Translations under genes and position numbers: made by a program | The notes under the pieces: model-generated | What the model saw: only the letters and a program-made list of their open reading frames with translations | Databases searched by the model: none | Told to the model about the DNA's origin: nothing | Shown here: piece by piece, positions 51,229 to 62,760 of the stretch | Layout: the number at the start of each line of letters is the position of its first letter | Numbering within the stretch: position 1 is the stretch's first letter | NCBI GenBank assembly: GCA_013397935.1 | Contig: VZRN01005169.1 | Location: 2,265,029 to 2,329,028 of the forward strand | DNA length: 64,000 nt | Origin: Dasyornis broadbenti | Lineage: Eukaryota > Chordata > Aves > Passeriformes > Dasyornithidae | Direction: 5' to 3'

Positions 51229-52895
51229 ACTTTATTTCACTTGAATGCAGTCACTCATTAAGAGAGCATTTTGTACATGGATTCAGATACAAAAACGGCA
51301 GCTCAGTGCCTTGAGAACTGGAGGCTCCAGCCAGGTAATTGTTCACTGAGTTTCTGACAAAACCTAAGCTCTTGCTCAGGCTTGTTTTCATCTGTAGAAG
51401 TTGGAATAAAAATTTGAATCAAAATACCAACACTGAGTTTTACAGTGTTTTTATGCTATAATAACTCAATTAATTTTCACAAATTGTTCCAAATTAAATA
51501 GAAAGAAAAATCCCCACATCATTTGTGTGCAGGCAATTGCATAAATTGCCTGGTTTAAAAAATAATCTTGTCCTGACATTTCTCTGCTGAAATTAGCAGG
51601 AGATTGTCTACCTCCATCATTGTGAAGTCAGCCAGAACTTACAAAATTCCCACACTGAAAGCTGGAGAAGCTGGGCCAGGGAGCTAATTTTTTAAATACA
51701 TAGCTAGGACATGAGACATAGGAGTAATCTAGTGTTTAAAAGAATGAGTTCTCTTTGCAGTCAGTGGAGAGAAACAGGCATTCAAACAGGCATTTCAGCC
51801 TAAACCAGGTAACTCAGGTCAGATGAATCACCCTTGGAAGCATCTTTTTCTTTAATTGACTACGAATGAACATCCTGCCTACGCTGAGTAGTTCAGAAGT
51901 CAGTGTCTAATTTTTAAACGCCTAAAATTTAGTGCAATGAATTCCACCCTCACGGCCAAAGTTTGATTAAAAAAAAGACCCGACCAAAACCTCTTAATGT
52001 CTTCTTATTGTAGCTATATATCTTTGTAAATGGAACAAAGATGGATTTGAAAATTGTTCTTTGTTTCTCAGAATCAAAATAACTGAAAAGATTCAGTCAA
52101 AGCCATCAGTCTTTTTGGTGCTTTATTCATTTAGATAACAGGGGAGAAATTATTCTAAAGAGACATCAAATGAAATTTAAGAAAATAATGTCCTAAAATG
52201 CAGTGAGACTCTGGGCAAATTTTTACTCTCAGAGGCAGAAAAAAGTAAAATAGGAAAACGTGTGTCTTCAATAAACACTTATGCACCCAGTGTATACCCT
52301 GAAATTACTAAATTAGGAGATATGTGCTGGAATTAGATAGAAGATATCAAACCTTATAGAAGAGTTGCTATGCTAGCTTTGAAAAACAAGGCTAATTTAT
52401 ATTTTGTAGACTTTTAAAGGTCAGGTTGTTTGTTATACAAATCAAGGAGCTGTTTTGCAGAGATTCCTCATTCTAGGTTAACACACTGTTAAAGAAAAAT
52501 TTTAACACATTGAAAGGTCTTGGAAAAATTACTGATAGAAAATAATACTAAAATAATTTCTATAGTGGTTTCTGATGAAAGAGAATTTAGTACTCAATAA
52601 TTACAATTTTTTCTGGGAAAAAACTTAGAACTTCTTGGTAGCTGTACAGAGACTTTTTTCAGACTTGATTTGCCTAAATTTGAAATATTTTCTACAATTC
52701 CCAGTGAATGAACGCTTATTAAATTATCATTAATTTTGTTCCTTAGGCAAAATTGAAAATATTGTTAATTAATTAATTGCAGCTAGTATATGAGTGTGAT
52801 TTTCATAATCAGAGTTGAAGTCACCAGAAAGTTTCTCAGAAATTCCACTGAAAGTTAAGAACCCCAGTTCCCACATTGATTTCCCATGGCCTGTA
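51229..52895. other. Unassigned AT-rich sequence
   Basis: No gene or repeat is recognised. Confidence 0.5.
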
Positions 52896-52944
52896 AATCA
52901 CAGAATCATGAGATGATCTCACCATCCAGTTCCAACCACCCCAC
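52896..52944 (-). mobile_element. Very short CR1 3' remnant
   Basis: AATCACAGAATCATGAGATG followed by CCAGTTCCAACCACCCC looks like an antisense CR1 tail with an internal deletion. It is too short for certainty. Confidence 0.4.
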
Positions 52945-53265
52945 ATTTTGGGGCATATATTTCTTGCTTTCCAAACAACAGCAGTTGTGAACACACTCTA
53001 ATTTGGGCCACATTTCAGGTCATATCCATGAATTTGGTTAAGAAAATATTTGATTCATTTGGAAAGTGAGTTTAACCCTGTCCTTAGCAGGTTCCTGTAG
53101 AGTCACTGGCAAGGTGAGCTGTGGTGGGAGATACTGTAAGACATAAGTGCTCTCCACCTTAGGCTTCTTTTGGTGTGGCCAGCCTGGGAAAACAATAAAA
53201 TTATAAGTGCAACCTCATAAAACATACTAGGTTACTTAAGATTCTTTAGCCTGTATTTAGGTTTG
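52945..53265. other. Unassigned sequence
   Basis: No feature is recognised. Confidence 0.4.
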
Positions 53266-53450
53266 TAATGCACACACACAAAAAATCCTCAGCCCCAAAC
53301 CAAACGGAAAAAGAAAAAACCAAGCAATCAAGGGAAAAAAAAGAAAGACAAACCAAACAACAACAACAACAACAACAAAGAGAAAGAAAGAAACAAACAA
53401 AAAAACCCCAAAAACCAAAAAACAAACAACTAAAATACCACAAACCCCAC
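53266..53450 (+). repeat. A/C-rich low-complexity stretch with a CAA array
   Basis: ACACACAC at the start is followed by A-rich, AAAC/AAAG-rich sequence, including a CAA trinucleotide array at about 53355-53378 and AAACCCC-type words. On the other strand it is T/G-rich, like the tract at 58.5 kb. Frames open across it on both strands are repeat artefacts. Confidence 0.9.
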
Positions 53451-53607
53451 AACCTGCAAAATACAGCTTTTATTGAAACTGCAGAGATCCACATTTTCAG
53501 CCCTCAGTAGTTTCACAGTGACACTTATAAATGAGAGATGACTCTACAGAACCTTCCTAGATAAATTTAAAACTATGATTTTTGGCCAGGGATTTCTGAT
53601 TTTCATA
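53451..53607. other. Unassigned sequence
   Basis: No feature is recognised. Confidence 0.4.
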
Positions 53608-53692
53608 TCATAGAAATAATAGAATGATAGAATGGTTTGGATTGCCAGGGATCTTGAAGATTATCTAGTTCCAAACCTTCTGCCATGGTCAA
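53608..53692 (-). mobile_element. CR1 LINE fragment, extreme 3' end
   Basis: TCATAGAAATAATAGAATGA, TAGAATGGTTTGGATTGCCA, GGGATCTTGAAGATTATCTA and GTTCCAAACCTTCTGCCATG form an antisense CR1 terminus with several tail octamers. Confidence 0.88.
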
Positions 53693-55660
53693 ATATGGTG
53701 GAATGTGTTGAAAAGCTGATGAAGTTCTAGCACCCAGGCTATGAATTACCCAAGATTCAGGGCTTTTACAATTTCCCTTTTTGTACTCCCCTAATAAGTT
53801 TAGAATCCATTGATCAATTTGACAGGCTGGTGAGGCCTCAAAACATGAAATTCTACAGACAACAGACAGAGAATGGCTTATTTCCAGCAAAAGCACAAAT
53901 TCAGCTGCTCCCAATGTGAGTCCAGCTGGTAGAGTTAGTAATGAGGGATGGGACAGTAGCACCCAGGGACAGCAGCATGAGTAATTCTGGAGCCGTTGCA
54001 CTGTAAGTTCTTTCCTGCAAGTACCACCAAGGTACCCACGCACCCCAGGTCTTCCACAACCCACATTTTGAAATGGAGAAATGGAGGGAGGCAAGACCTC
54101 GAATTGCAGGGAAGCAGCTCTCGTTAGTCCCACCGTGCAGAGAACAGCTGGTTTTACATCCAGAGTTACTGGGAAAAGAGTTTGGGCTTTGCAGTGTGGG
54201 GTTATTAGCAGTGGACTAACATGTAGGACCGATGTTATTTTCGTTTCCACTCACGTACTTAGTGTGTTTCTGATTTGCAGCAGAACAGCTAATATTTGAG
54301 TCTGAGCTTCTTTGGGATCCTAAGAAAAAGACAGTAATTTTTTTTCTGTATTTTTCTTATACAGTAGATTCTAATTATGGCTGTTGACTACCTTGTAATG
54401 AAGTCCATGCAATTCTGTAGAACAAATATACCAGTGCAATAATAGAGCTTTAATTTGTGTATACTTTCTTTGAGATTTAGAGTTACTTTGGGATTTTTTT
54501 GCTCTCTCCCATTAAGTCCTTATAAATAAAATCTACATTAGAAGTTTGAAAGCAGTTTGGAGTTCATCCTTTTAATGACAAACAGTTCAAAATGAGGAAA
54601 ATTGTAATGATTTAGTTTGGACACATTTCTGACACTTTGGTTTTTGACATTTTCTCTAGTCTTAATGTCTGAAACACGAATAACGAGAACACAAAAGGAG
54701 GCATTTTTCCATTGAAATTATTGATTGTATATAAAAAAAGCGAAACTAATATCAGAATTGCTCTTCCTCTCATTGCCCCTCTTTCAGTACCAACTTCAAC
54801 AACATTTAAAATATTTCCCTTTAACCCAAAGGATATTGAAAAGTAAACAGATAAATATTATAATTTTTAAATCATTTTATGAAATTAGTTTTCATTTATT
54901 TGTTCAAGACAGAGATATTTGATCAGTTTGACTACTTTTTAGAATTTTAACTGATTTCCCTTTACTTGGGGATCCCAAATGTTCTTCTCTGCTTTCAGCT
55001 GTACTCTGCCTCCTGCCACTGTATACGACAACAGAGGGATGACTACAACCACGGGCTCAGAAACATTTTTATTCCCAACATCCAATGAAATAAATTAGAA
55101 TAAAACTGAAAATTAACATCAATGAAAAGAACACAAACCCAAGATGAGCATCGGTCTGATTCCTCACATGCATTTTTTTATTAGATATGTGTCAAGTTAA
55201 AAAAGTGGAGACTCGCAATTTGACAATGCAAGTGCAAGCCTCAAGTCCCACTTGATCTGTGAAAGTACTTATGATTAAGCACTAAATTGGATGCTCTGAA
55301 TACCCAGGTGTGGCTCCAGGTCATTAGTTTTCCATCATTCACTGGTTCACTTTGTTCTCAGGTCACCTGCACGGAATAAGTAAGTCTATAAATATTTAGA
55401 TTTTTAAAAATCTGCTGGCGCCTGTGTCTCCCCTAAATAATTCCCAGCTTGGCTGGCAGTCTCTGAGCTGTCTCCAAAGCTGCCACGGCTTTGGCAGGGC
55501 TCAGTGTTTGACTGCCAGGTCTGCCCAGGACACAACAGCAAAGCTTTTCTCCACCGTGCATCCCTTGGGGGCCCAATGTGATGAGCACACTCAGAATGAG
55601 AACATGAATTTTTTTCAGTGTAAAGCACAGCTGATGATAGGCATTTTTCTGCAAAATAAC
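53693..55660. other. Unassigned sequence
   Basis: A 215-codon stop-free reverse frame covers 53603-54250, but it opens with GTG, has no ATG until its last residues, and ends inside CR1 sequence. No protein family is recognised. The remainder is AT-rich. Confidence 0.45.
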
Positions 55661-55747
55661 AGGAGAAGGAGGAGGATGAGAAGGAGGAGGCAGAAGAGGA
55701 GGAGGAGGCAGAGGAGGAGGAGGCAGAATAGGAGGAGGAGGAGGAGA
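55661..55747 (+). repeat. GGA-rich purine microsatellite
   Basis: GGA and GAA triplets with recurring GGAGGCAGA interruptions fill the interval. The forward Arg-rich and reverse Pro-rich frames are repeat artefacts. Confidence 0.95.
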
Positions 55748-55930
55748 CACCTACATTTATGGAGGATGCAGAAAGATGTGCAAGACTTTTAAAAGCAGAA
55801 GGCTGGGGTGGGTGAGAATCTCTTGGGGTACCATCCTGGAGCAGGGATCCCCCTGTTTCTGTTTCAGAGGCTGTTTATGCAATTTATCCAGTGCTGACTG
55901 TAAAATGAATAGACAGGCAAATTGCAGAAT
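55748..55930. other. Spacer between the GGA array and a CR1
   Basis: No feature is recognised. Confidence 0.4.
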
Positions 55931-56241
55931 TATAGAGTCATAGAATATACTGAGTTGGAAGGGAACCTTCAGGATCATCGAGTCCAACTCCTGGCCCTGC
56001 ACAGGACACCCTAAGGGTCACACCATGTGCCTGAGAGCATTGTCCAATTGCTCCTTGAGCTCAGTCAGGCTTGGTGTTGTGACCTGGGGGAGCTGTTCCA
56101 GTACCCAACAAAAATCTTTTCTTGATATTCCACCTAAATTGCCCCTGACTCAGCTTCAGGCCACCCTTGTGTCCTGTCACTGGTCATGAGAGTGTAGAGA
56201 TTGGTACCTGCCAGAGATCCTGTAGGACACTGCTGTGCTGA
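55931..56241 (-). mobile_element. CR1 LINE fragment, 3' end (longest copy here)
   Basis: TATAGAGTCATAGAATATAC, TGAGTTGGAAGGGAACCTTC, AGGATCATCGAGTCCAACTC, CTGGCCCTGCACAGGACACC, GACCTGGGGGAGCTGTTCCA and GTGTCCTGTCACTGGTCATG are the antisense order of the same CR1 subfamily as at 6.6 and 10.7 kb. It is about 311 bp long, with no coding capacity left. Confidence 0.92.
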
Positions 56242-56265
56242 AGGCACTAGGACAACCTGAGGGTA

Positions 56266-56273
56266 TGACGTCA
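56266..56273. promoter_or_regulatory. Palindromic cAMP-response element TGACGTCA
   Basis: A perfect CRE octamer with its central CpG intact lies 25 bp beyond the CR1 copy. CREB/ATF binding is established for this octamer; use at this site is unknown. Confidence 0.3.
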
Positions 56274-58486
56274 CATTTTGCTCTTGCATCTGTGGATCTG
56301 TGGTGGGGTTTTCATTTACTTTAACTTTGCTTTACCTTTATGCAGCAGTTTTATATAAGTTGAGGTACTGTGAAGTAGCAGAAAGTTTTTTCCAGTCGAG
56401 AAAAAAACTTTTGATATCTTGCCATCATTATCTAAAATAATTAAGAGAAGGAAAAAAGCTTGTCTTACTCCTGCTTCACAACAACTTTGAAGAAGGGATT
56501 TCTTGAAAATACCTAATTAAAAAAAGCAGAAAAGGGCAATGAATGAATTATCCATGTAGTTTTATGAAGTCAAAAAATAATCAGTGCCAAATTAGGAAGT
56601 AATCTTTTGTATAATTTTATAATTATAGGGGAGACTTATACCAGCCTGCCCCTGGCATCCACTTTGTCTGCTATTTCATCACTTAGGCTTTAACACTCTC
56701 TTTTCCTTTCTATGCTAAACAGTCAGGGAGAATTCTCATTTTGGAAGACATTCAGCAAAAGCTGGTAAGAGGGCAGCCGCAATTTTTTCAGAAATAATGA
56801 GCAGAGAATTTATGCATTGTCTAGGCCTTATGGTGCCTGAATGAGGCTCCCACGCTCCTTGCCTTTGAATGATACTTTTTGTTTGGTTTTGCTAAACAAC
56901 TCAACCCAAATAACAAAGATTACTCCAGAGGAGATATTATACTCTGCTGCATATGCAAGCACATGGACCCACATGCAAAAGCATATGTGTGAGATTTTAA
57001 AGCTTCTTTTCTCACCTTTGGCCAGCTTTAGTCCCTCTACCATGATGATCTCATCCTTGGATCTTAATCTTCTGATCAGAGTCTCCATGATTTGGATTCC
57101 AAATGCACCTTCCACTCACATCTTTGTTCACATTCAGTGCAACAACTGCTGGTTTTCTCCATCACCAGTGCCAAGCTCATCACATCCTGGATTTGTTTCT
57201 GCATCTGGAACAGGAAGCTTAAATTTTGACTCTGGGCTGTTGTGAGCAGTGCTGGCTGTAGGAGCAAGATCTGATGTTAAAAACAGAGGCAAGTCAGTAA
57301 GAGCTGATGTTTTGGTGCTCACTGCACAAAGGGTTAACATGAGATGAGGGAAGGAATTGTCACAGAAACCTGGAGTTGTTTTTTACACCATTTGCCTTTG
57401 CTTGGAAATTTTCGAGTTATATCCAAGTGATTTCTGAGATCTTATATGCAGAGCTAAATAGCTCAAATAAAACCATTATGGTAAAATCAAACATTTGACT
57501 TTTCATCAGTTTACCAAGATTGTATACATTAAGCTCTAGAAATGCCCTTAGAAAAGGTACAGTTGGGTGTGTTGCCAGTATTACTATGTCAAATCTTTCT
57601 ATGGATCCCTTGAACTTTTACAGTCCTATGGACACAATGTTTATCCACACTACAATGGCCACACCAGGCTGTGCCACTGAAGCACACTCTAACTATTTTG
57701 GGAATTAACACCAGATGCATTAGTCCAACTTCAAAACAATTCTGTTCTGTAAATGAACAGCTTTTATCATTAGGTGACCATAAAATGGATTGAAATCAGC
57801 AGCTGAAAGCAATTCGGAAGAGAGCTCTCATTTTCAAAATGCGCTCACCAAATGAGATGCTTTGCCCAAACACATAACCAGGTTAAACAAGGGCAAAGAT
57901 GTATGAGATTAATGTTTGAATTATGAATAGTGGTGGATCGTGGAGTGCCTTTGAGATCAAGACCCCTTTCCGTGCATACCAAGACATTCTTCAGCCTGGA
58001 GAATTCACAAATTAAGCAGACAACTTCCAAAAGAAAAAAAAGAAAAAAGTAATTTTTTTGGACCTGGGAAAACAGCTGGAACAACTTTTGAAGGGGGTTC
58101 ACAGTCATCTGGCAGGAAAGCTTGGAAGTCAATTCCAACACTCCTAAATTTCCAAACCACTGTCCTGTCATGCAGAACATAAATATTAATATTATTACCA
58201 TACCAGTCATGTACCACTGCCATTTGTTGGCTGCAGTGCACACGTGGTGACACAGAAATTAATGGAGTGGAATTTTTGTGCCAGAGGTAAAAAGGCTGCA
58301 TCTGCCTGATCCTCATGGCCCCTTCACCAGTCTTCCTCCATAGATGTTGATCAGATGGAAAGACAGTAAATTGATTTATCAAAAACTCAAATCTAGTCTG
58401 CCAGCCCAAATGTTAAGAAGTTCCTAATTAGGTATTTTGGTTTTAAAATTGCTGGATCTGGGGTTTTGCATTCTTTGGGGTGTTTT
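56274..58486. other. Unassigned sequence
   Basis: No gene is supported. Stop-free frames at 56841-57245 (+) and 57845-58409 (two overlapping, -) resemble no family, and the reverse ones begin at GTG or TTG. Confidence 0.45.
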
Positions 58487-58536
58487 TGTTTGTTTGTTTG
58501 TTTGTTTGTTTGTTTGTTTGTTTGTTTGTTTGTTTT
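58487..58536 (+). repeat. GTTT tetranucleotide array
   Basis: About twelve near-perfect GTTT units give a Cys/Leu/Phe/Val repeat in forward frames and Asn/Lys/Gln/Thr in reverse, neither of which is a protein. Confidence 0.97.
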
Positions 58537-58625
58537 CAGTAGTTGGGTTGGGGTTTTTTTATCTTTTGTTGCTTTTGGGTTTGGGGTTTTTTGGGGGGTC
58601 TTTTTGGGGTTTTTGTTTATTTTTT
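58537..58625 (+). repeat. G/T-rich low-complexity tail
   Basis: Alternating G- and T-runs (GGGTTGGGG, TTTTTTT, GGGTTTGGGG, TTTTTTGGGGGG) continue from the GTTT array, almost without A or C. Confidence 0.9.
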
Positions 58626-58802
58626 TCCAGATGTACCTGAATTCTTTTAGTTTATTCTCATGTGCGTGCACAGCAATGAATTTTTTGTGTTTTCATACTT
58701 TTTGTCCTTCAAGCACAGAAAAGAATTACAAGAACATAAGCTAAATTCAAAACCTAAGGATTTATGAGAGATAATAAATTATTCCTGATACTATCCCCTA
58801 AC
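58626..58802. other. Unassigned sequence
   Basis: No feature is recognised. Confidence 0.4.
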
Positions 58803-58892
58803 TGGAGGAAAAAAATTTATGAGGATGGTGAAGCATTGGAACTGATCACCCAAGGAAGCTGTGGATGTCCCATCCCTGGAAGTGTTCCTGTG
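58803..58892 (+). mobile_element. CR1 LINE fragment, tail lost
   Basis: GAGGATGGTGAAGCATTGGA, ACTGATCACCCAAGGAAGCT and GTGGATGTCCCATCCCTGGA, then AGTGTTCC, follow sense CR1 sequence 100-200 bp upstream of the terminus. The sequence then stops matching, so the 3' end is deleted, which is unusual for a retrotransposon that normally keeps its 3' end. Confidence 0.75.
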
Positions 58893-59329
58893 CAATATCA
58901 AAGCACAAGTAGTTTCTACCCATAAGTAACAACTGGTTCCACTTCTGGCTCCTGATGTCACTGAGGAATTACTGCAGCAATGAAGAATATGTTGTGTTTA
59001 ATCTGGTTTGAGCTTTATCAACAGTAGGCCTAATTAAGATCCGGTGACAGAACCTCTCACTGCAAGCAATACAGCAGTCAGGGTGAGCATGGTTTGGCAC
59101 TCCTGAAGGGATGTGTCAACCTGGCATCTTCCTGTGCATAACAGAAACATATTTATCCCAGACATAACTCAGTGGTAATAAAAATGGATCTCAATATGCT
59201 TTTAAGGTTATTTTACAGAGTCAAAACATATTTGTTTTATTAGTAGTTGTAAAGAATTATGAATGATCTGCAGAAATGATGCTAAGATATATGCAATTTT
59301 GTGGGAATTATTGATTAATTTTGGACTTC
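58893..59329. other. Unassigned sequence
   Basis: No feature is recognised. Confidence 0.4.
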
Positions 59330-59470
59330 TTGGCTCTTCTCTGTCAGACATCACTTTAAACATGCATTTAGGTGATTAATTAATTACCATAATCTCATCA
59401 TTCATGCATCATTTTGATATGCACTGATCTGATCAATTTTATGCTATGAAATAAATTACACCTGTTCCTA
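59330..59470. other. Unique block, candidate conserved non-coding element
   Basis: GGTGATTAATTAATTACCAT, TCATTCATGCATCATTTTGA, TATGCACTGATCTGATCAAT and TTTTATGCTATG pack several homeodomain- and POU-like words (TAATTA, ATGCAT, TATGCA) in about 120 bp of repeat-free DNA. It is proposed on motif density only. Confidence 0.3.
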
Positions 59471-62400
59471 AATAACAGATTTTAATACATATTAAGACCA
59501 AGGGGCTGACACAATTCTAGTTTTTAGTTCTATGCACTAATTAAATTTGTTCAGCTCAAACTTAAACATCTGTGTCTGACTAGAAGATTATTTCTTTCCA
59601 GGTAATTTTTAAGGGGGGAGGAGTTGAAAAGGGAATGAAAAGGAAATCTGATGATTAAAAGTAAAAAAAAAAAAATTGCCATATTTTTTCTGTAGGCTTA
59701 ACCCAAGAGGTGTCATAGTGGACTAGACAAGCTGAACTGGTGTGATTTATTCCTGTATGCAGCAGGAGGAAAGGAAGAAAGTTTGATCTGGTGCCGCCGT
59801 GGAGATAGAAGGAGCAGCACCAGCCACAGAGTAATGACAGCAGCGGATGAATTCAACAAGCAGAGAAAATGTGTCTGCTTATGAGTGACAGGGCAGACGC
59901 AGCTCCTTTCTCACAGTTAATGTTGCTGTTACCCAGCATTTCCATCTCTGCAGCTGACTGAGCAGAGATGTGACTGAATTTCCTTCCCAGTGCCCGAGTG
60001 CTTTCCTTACGAGCTCTGTGTGTGAATATCCTCTGAGAAACACTGGCTGGTGGGTCTCTGCTAACAGAGGGTCCTAAGACTGCCCCTGACCCCTCTTATG
60101 TCTACAATCTTTTTAATTTATTATACCCAGAATTCCCAGGACTAAGCGTCCAACAGTTTTAAACTCAGAGTAGTAGAAAGATTTCTGACTACAGCCAGAC
60201 AAAAGACAAAATCAAAAAACACAGGTCAGTCTTGACCCTACATTTGATGTCAGGAGAATCCTGAAGCACGGGAGACTTTGAGGCTGTGTCTCAGCCAGGG
60301 AACTAAAATAGTGGCTGATTTTATATGGGTTACAGCTCCAGCACTGGTTTTCCTATAAATAACTCACAGATGTCATTTGAATTACAGTCTTCTGCAAATA
60401 AGGGGGCTGCAGGCATACCCAGGAGCCTGTTAACAAGGAGATGACAAGCTTCAGGCATCTAATTGCTTTAGCTCATCACCAGTAAGGCTCTTGCAGTCCT
60501 ACAGCTAATCTGACCAGCAATTGACTGAAAATTGAATCTAAACCAGGAGAGTTATTTCGCTGACTTCAAAGGCCTGTCCACTTCCGAAAAGGAACCCCAA
60601 ACCTCTATCTGTTCAGCCAGATGCTATGCAAGTGAGCCAAAAGCTTTTGTGAATTTTCTTAGCACTTTTTCTTTAGCACCTGATGTCTGCACAGAACAGT
60701 CCAAATATATGAAGCTAATTGCATTTCCAAATGTGATGCAGATTACTGAAACATCTTCAAAAAAAAAAAAAAAATGCAAAAAACAAAGCACACCACCACC
60801 AGATCTTGTCCTCCTCCAATTTTTAGAAGCAGAAAAAGGGAACAGGACCAAGCATATATAATCTAACATTTTGTTATATTATAGTGGCGCTAGGAACTTG
60901 CAATGGCATAGGATCCTTAACTGTATCAAGTATGATTGACATTTCAGGAGCTTGTGCTCTTTTTCTCCAGAAAATATCTCTAAAAGATTATCCTGAAACC
61001 ATGAATCTTAAGAACTGAGTATATCTTTCTTCTTGCACAGATGTGACAGGGACATTTTGAAGCCAAAACCATGTAGACGTGGAGCAGTGTGAAAAGGCAA
61101 ATAACGTTTGTTTTTCCATACATCACTGGAGAAGGTACAAGCCTGCAACTTCAGCCCTGTCCTATTACCACTGACCTCACAGGATTTTCCCCCCATCAGT
61201 GGGATGACTCAGGGAAGAGGAAACTGCCCAACTCTTTCCTGGTATTTTAAAATGATAATAAAGAGATGCTCGCATAATTTACTTCTGAAAATACTGTAAG
61301 TTTTGAAACTTTTAAGGATAAATGTCGCAATTTACTTTTTCCCCACTGGAGTAGGAATTTCCTGCAGTCTAATCCCTTTATCCTGGGAATTGATTCTCTT
61401 CATGATAATCAAATGCATTCCTCATTTCCGCTCTAAGCATTAGTTTGGGCATGCCAGCCCTGCAGAACACCAAGCATGTGTCCCATTTTAACACATAAGT
61501 GGCCCAACTGAAGTGAATTGAACTTTCCAAACACCTCATGCTTATGTTTTAGGAGCATAAGAACTAACAAGTACAAGCATTTGGAGAGTCCATCTCTTAG
61601 TTCGCATCTTCCTAACTCCATCTTCCTCACAAAAAGCAGCTTATTGGACCTGCTATTTTCCTACTGCTGCACTATCCTGAAAGCTTGAGGAAATTATGCT
61701 ACAAACCCATTGAAATCCTTTGTTGCTCTCGGTGACCATGTAAACTCTGTTCTCTATTCACAGTGAGGAGCTAAAATCGTAAACATTCTGCCTCAAAGAA
61801 ATTAAGATATGTAAACACATTCATTCGCCATCAACAGGCTTAGCCTGTGAACCCAGCGAGCATTTCTATATCAATAGAATTGCACAATTGTGTGCTTTCC
61901 TTTCCAGCAGTGCAAGCTTAGGTTCTATCATTTTCATCATTCTCAAATACGCACAGATATTCAGTACAATGCCTTTGGTACACTGCACTGCTCTGAGCCT
62001 CATTGTCACCTTCCACATTGAGTAGCTGAGGCTCTTTAGAAAAAGGAAAGGACACAGGAAAAGCTGGAAAATGTTTATAAAGAATGGATATGGTCAAAAA
62101 CCTTTGTTATAAAAAAAAAATAAACCATTGTATTTAGCAAATGTTTCACTTGCTGGTAGAAAAGTCTCTCTCAGGGCAAGAAGAAAGCAAGAGCTTTTCT
62201 CTCTTTCTTGTAGACTTCAATGGAAAAAAGGAAAGAAAGCTTCCTTCAGGTTTTTTAAGTTCCTAATAAGAAGTGTTTGAATGTCTATTGTAATTTGAAC
62301 AAATGTCTTATTGTCTAAATAAAACAGACTCCACAAGAAACACTTCCTCTATTATGGGTTTTTCAAACACTGAAGGTGATTTTTTTCCCCCTCTTCGCTG

Positions 62401-62539
62401 TATCTGTTGTCCTTCCTTCAATATTAAAACTGACACTTCTCTATTAACTCATTAAGAGCTTGTGACACTGGATACAAAGACTCCATAATTACTATCCTTG
62501 CAATTCCACTTGAAGATTTCCACCAAGGCTGAAGCGTCT
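59471..62539. other. Unassigned sequence
   Basis: Poly-A runs lie at 60759-60774 and near 59661-59673. The segments 59760-60080 and 61780-61915 are repeat-free and slightly richer in CpG. No exon or repeat family is recognised. Confidence 0.5.
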
Positions 62540-62760
62540 TGTTTTAGACACTGTACAGACAAAGGAAAAAACAGTCCTTGTCCCCAAGAGCATTGTATTC
62601 GAAAGGACAAAGCTGACAAAGCCAACAAAGAAAGAACAAAGACAAATAGATTTGTCCAAGATCATACGACGGGGTTGGGGGTTTGGGTTATTTTTTTTGT
62701 TGTTGGTTTTTCTTTCCAGAACAGAGGTCAAACCCAGGTCTGTTGATTTTCCATTATGTT
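62540..62760 (-). mobile_element. MIR-like SINE, interrupted
   Basis: In + strand order the interval reads ACTGTACAGACAAAGG, ACAGTCCTTGTCCCCAAGAG, AGATTTGTCCAAGATCATAC, then after a G/T-rich interruption AGAACAGAGGTCAAACCCAG and GTCTGTTGATTTTCC. This follows an ancient SINE known from amniotes in antisense (acagtccctgccccaaagag, acttgcccaaggtcacac, gggattcgaacccaggtctg). It is the most complete MIR-like copy in the window. Confidence 0.6.
62670..62715 (+). repeat. G/T-rich low-complexity insertion within the SINE
   Basis: GGGGTTGGGGGTTTGGGTTA is followed by T-rich sequence. It separates two SINE parts that are adjacent in the family consensus. Confidence 0.6.

Noticed and set aside
55424..55792. 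Arg-rich forward and Pro-rich reverse frames
   Set aside because: They are produced by the GGA purine array.
56841..57245. 134-codon forward frame
   Set aside because: No recognisable domain or family, and no supporting exon structure.
57845..58409. Two overlapping reverse frames of 132 and 134 codons
   Set aside because: They begin at GTG and TTG, resemble no family and overlap in different frames, as chance frames do. No splice-bounded exon was identified.
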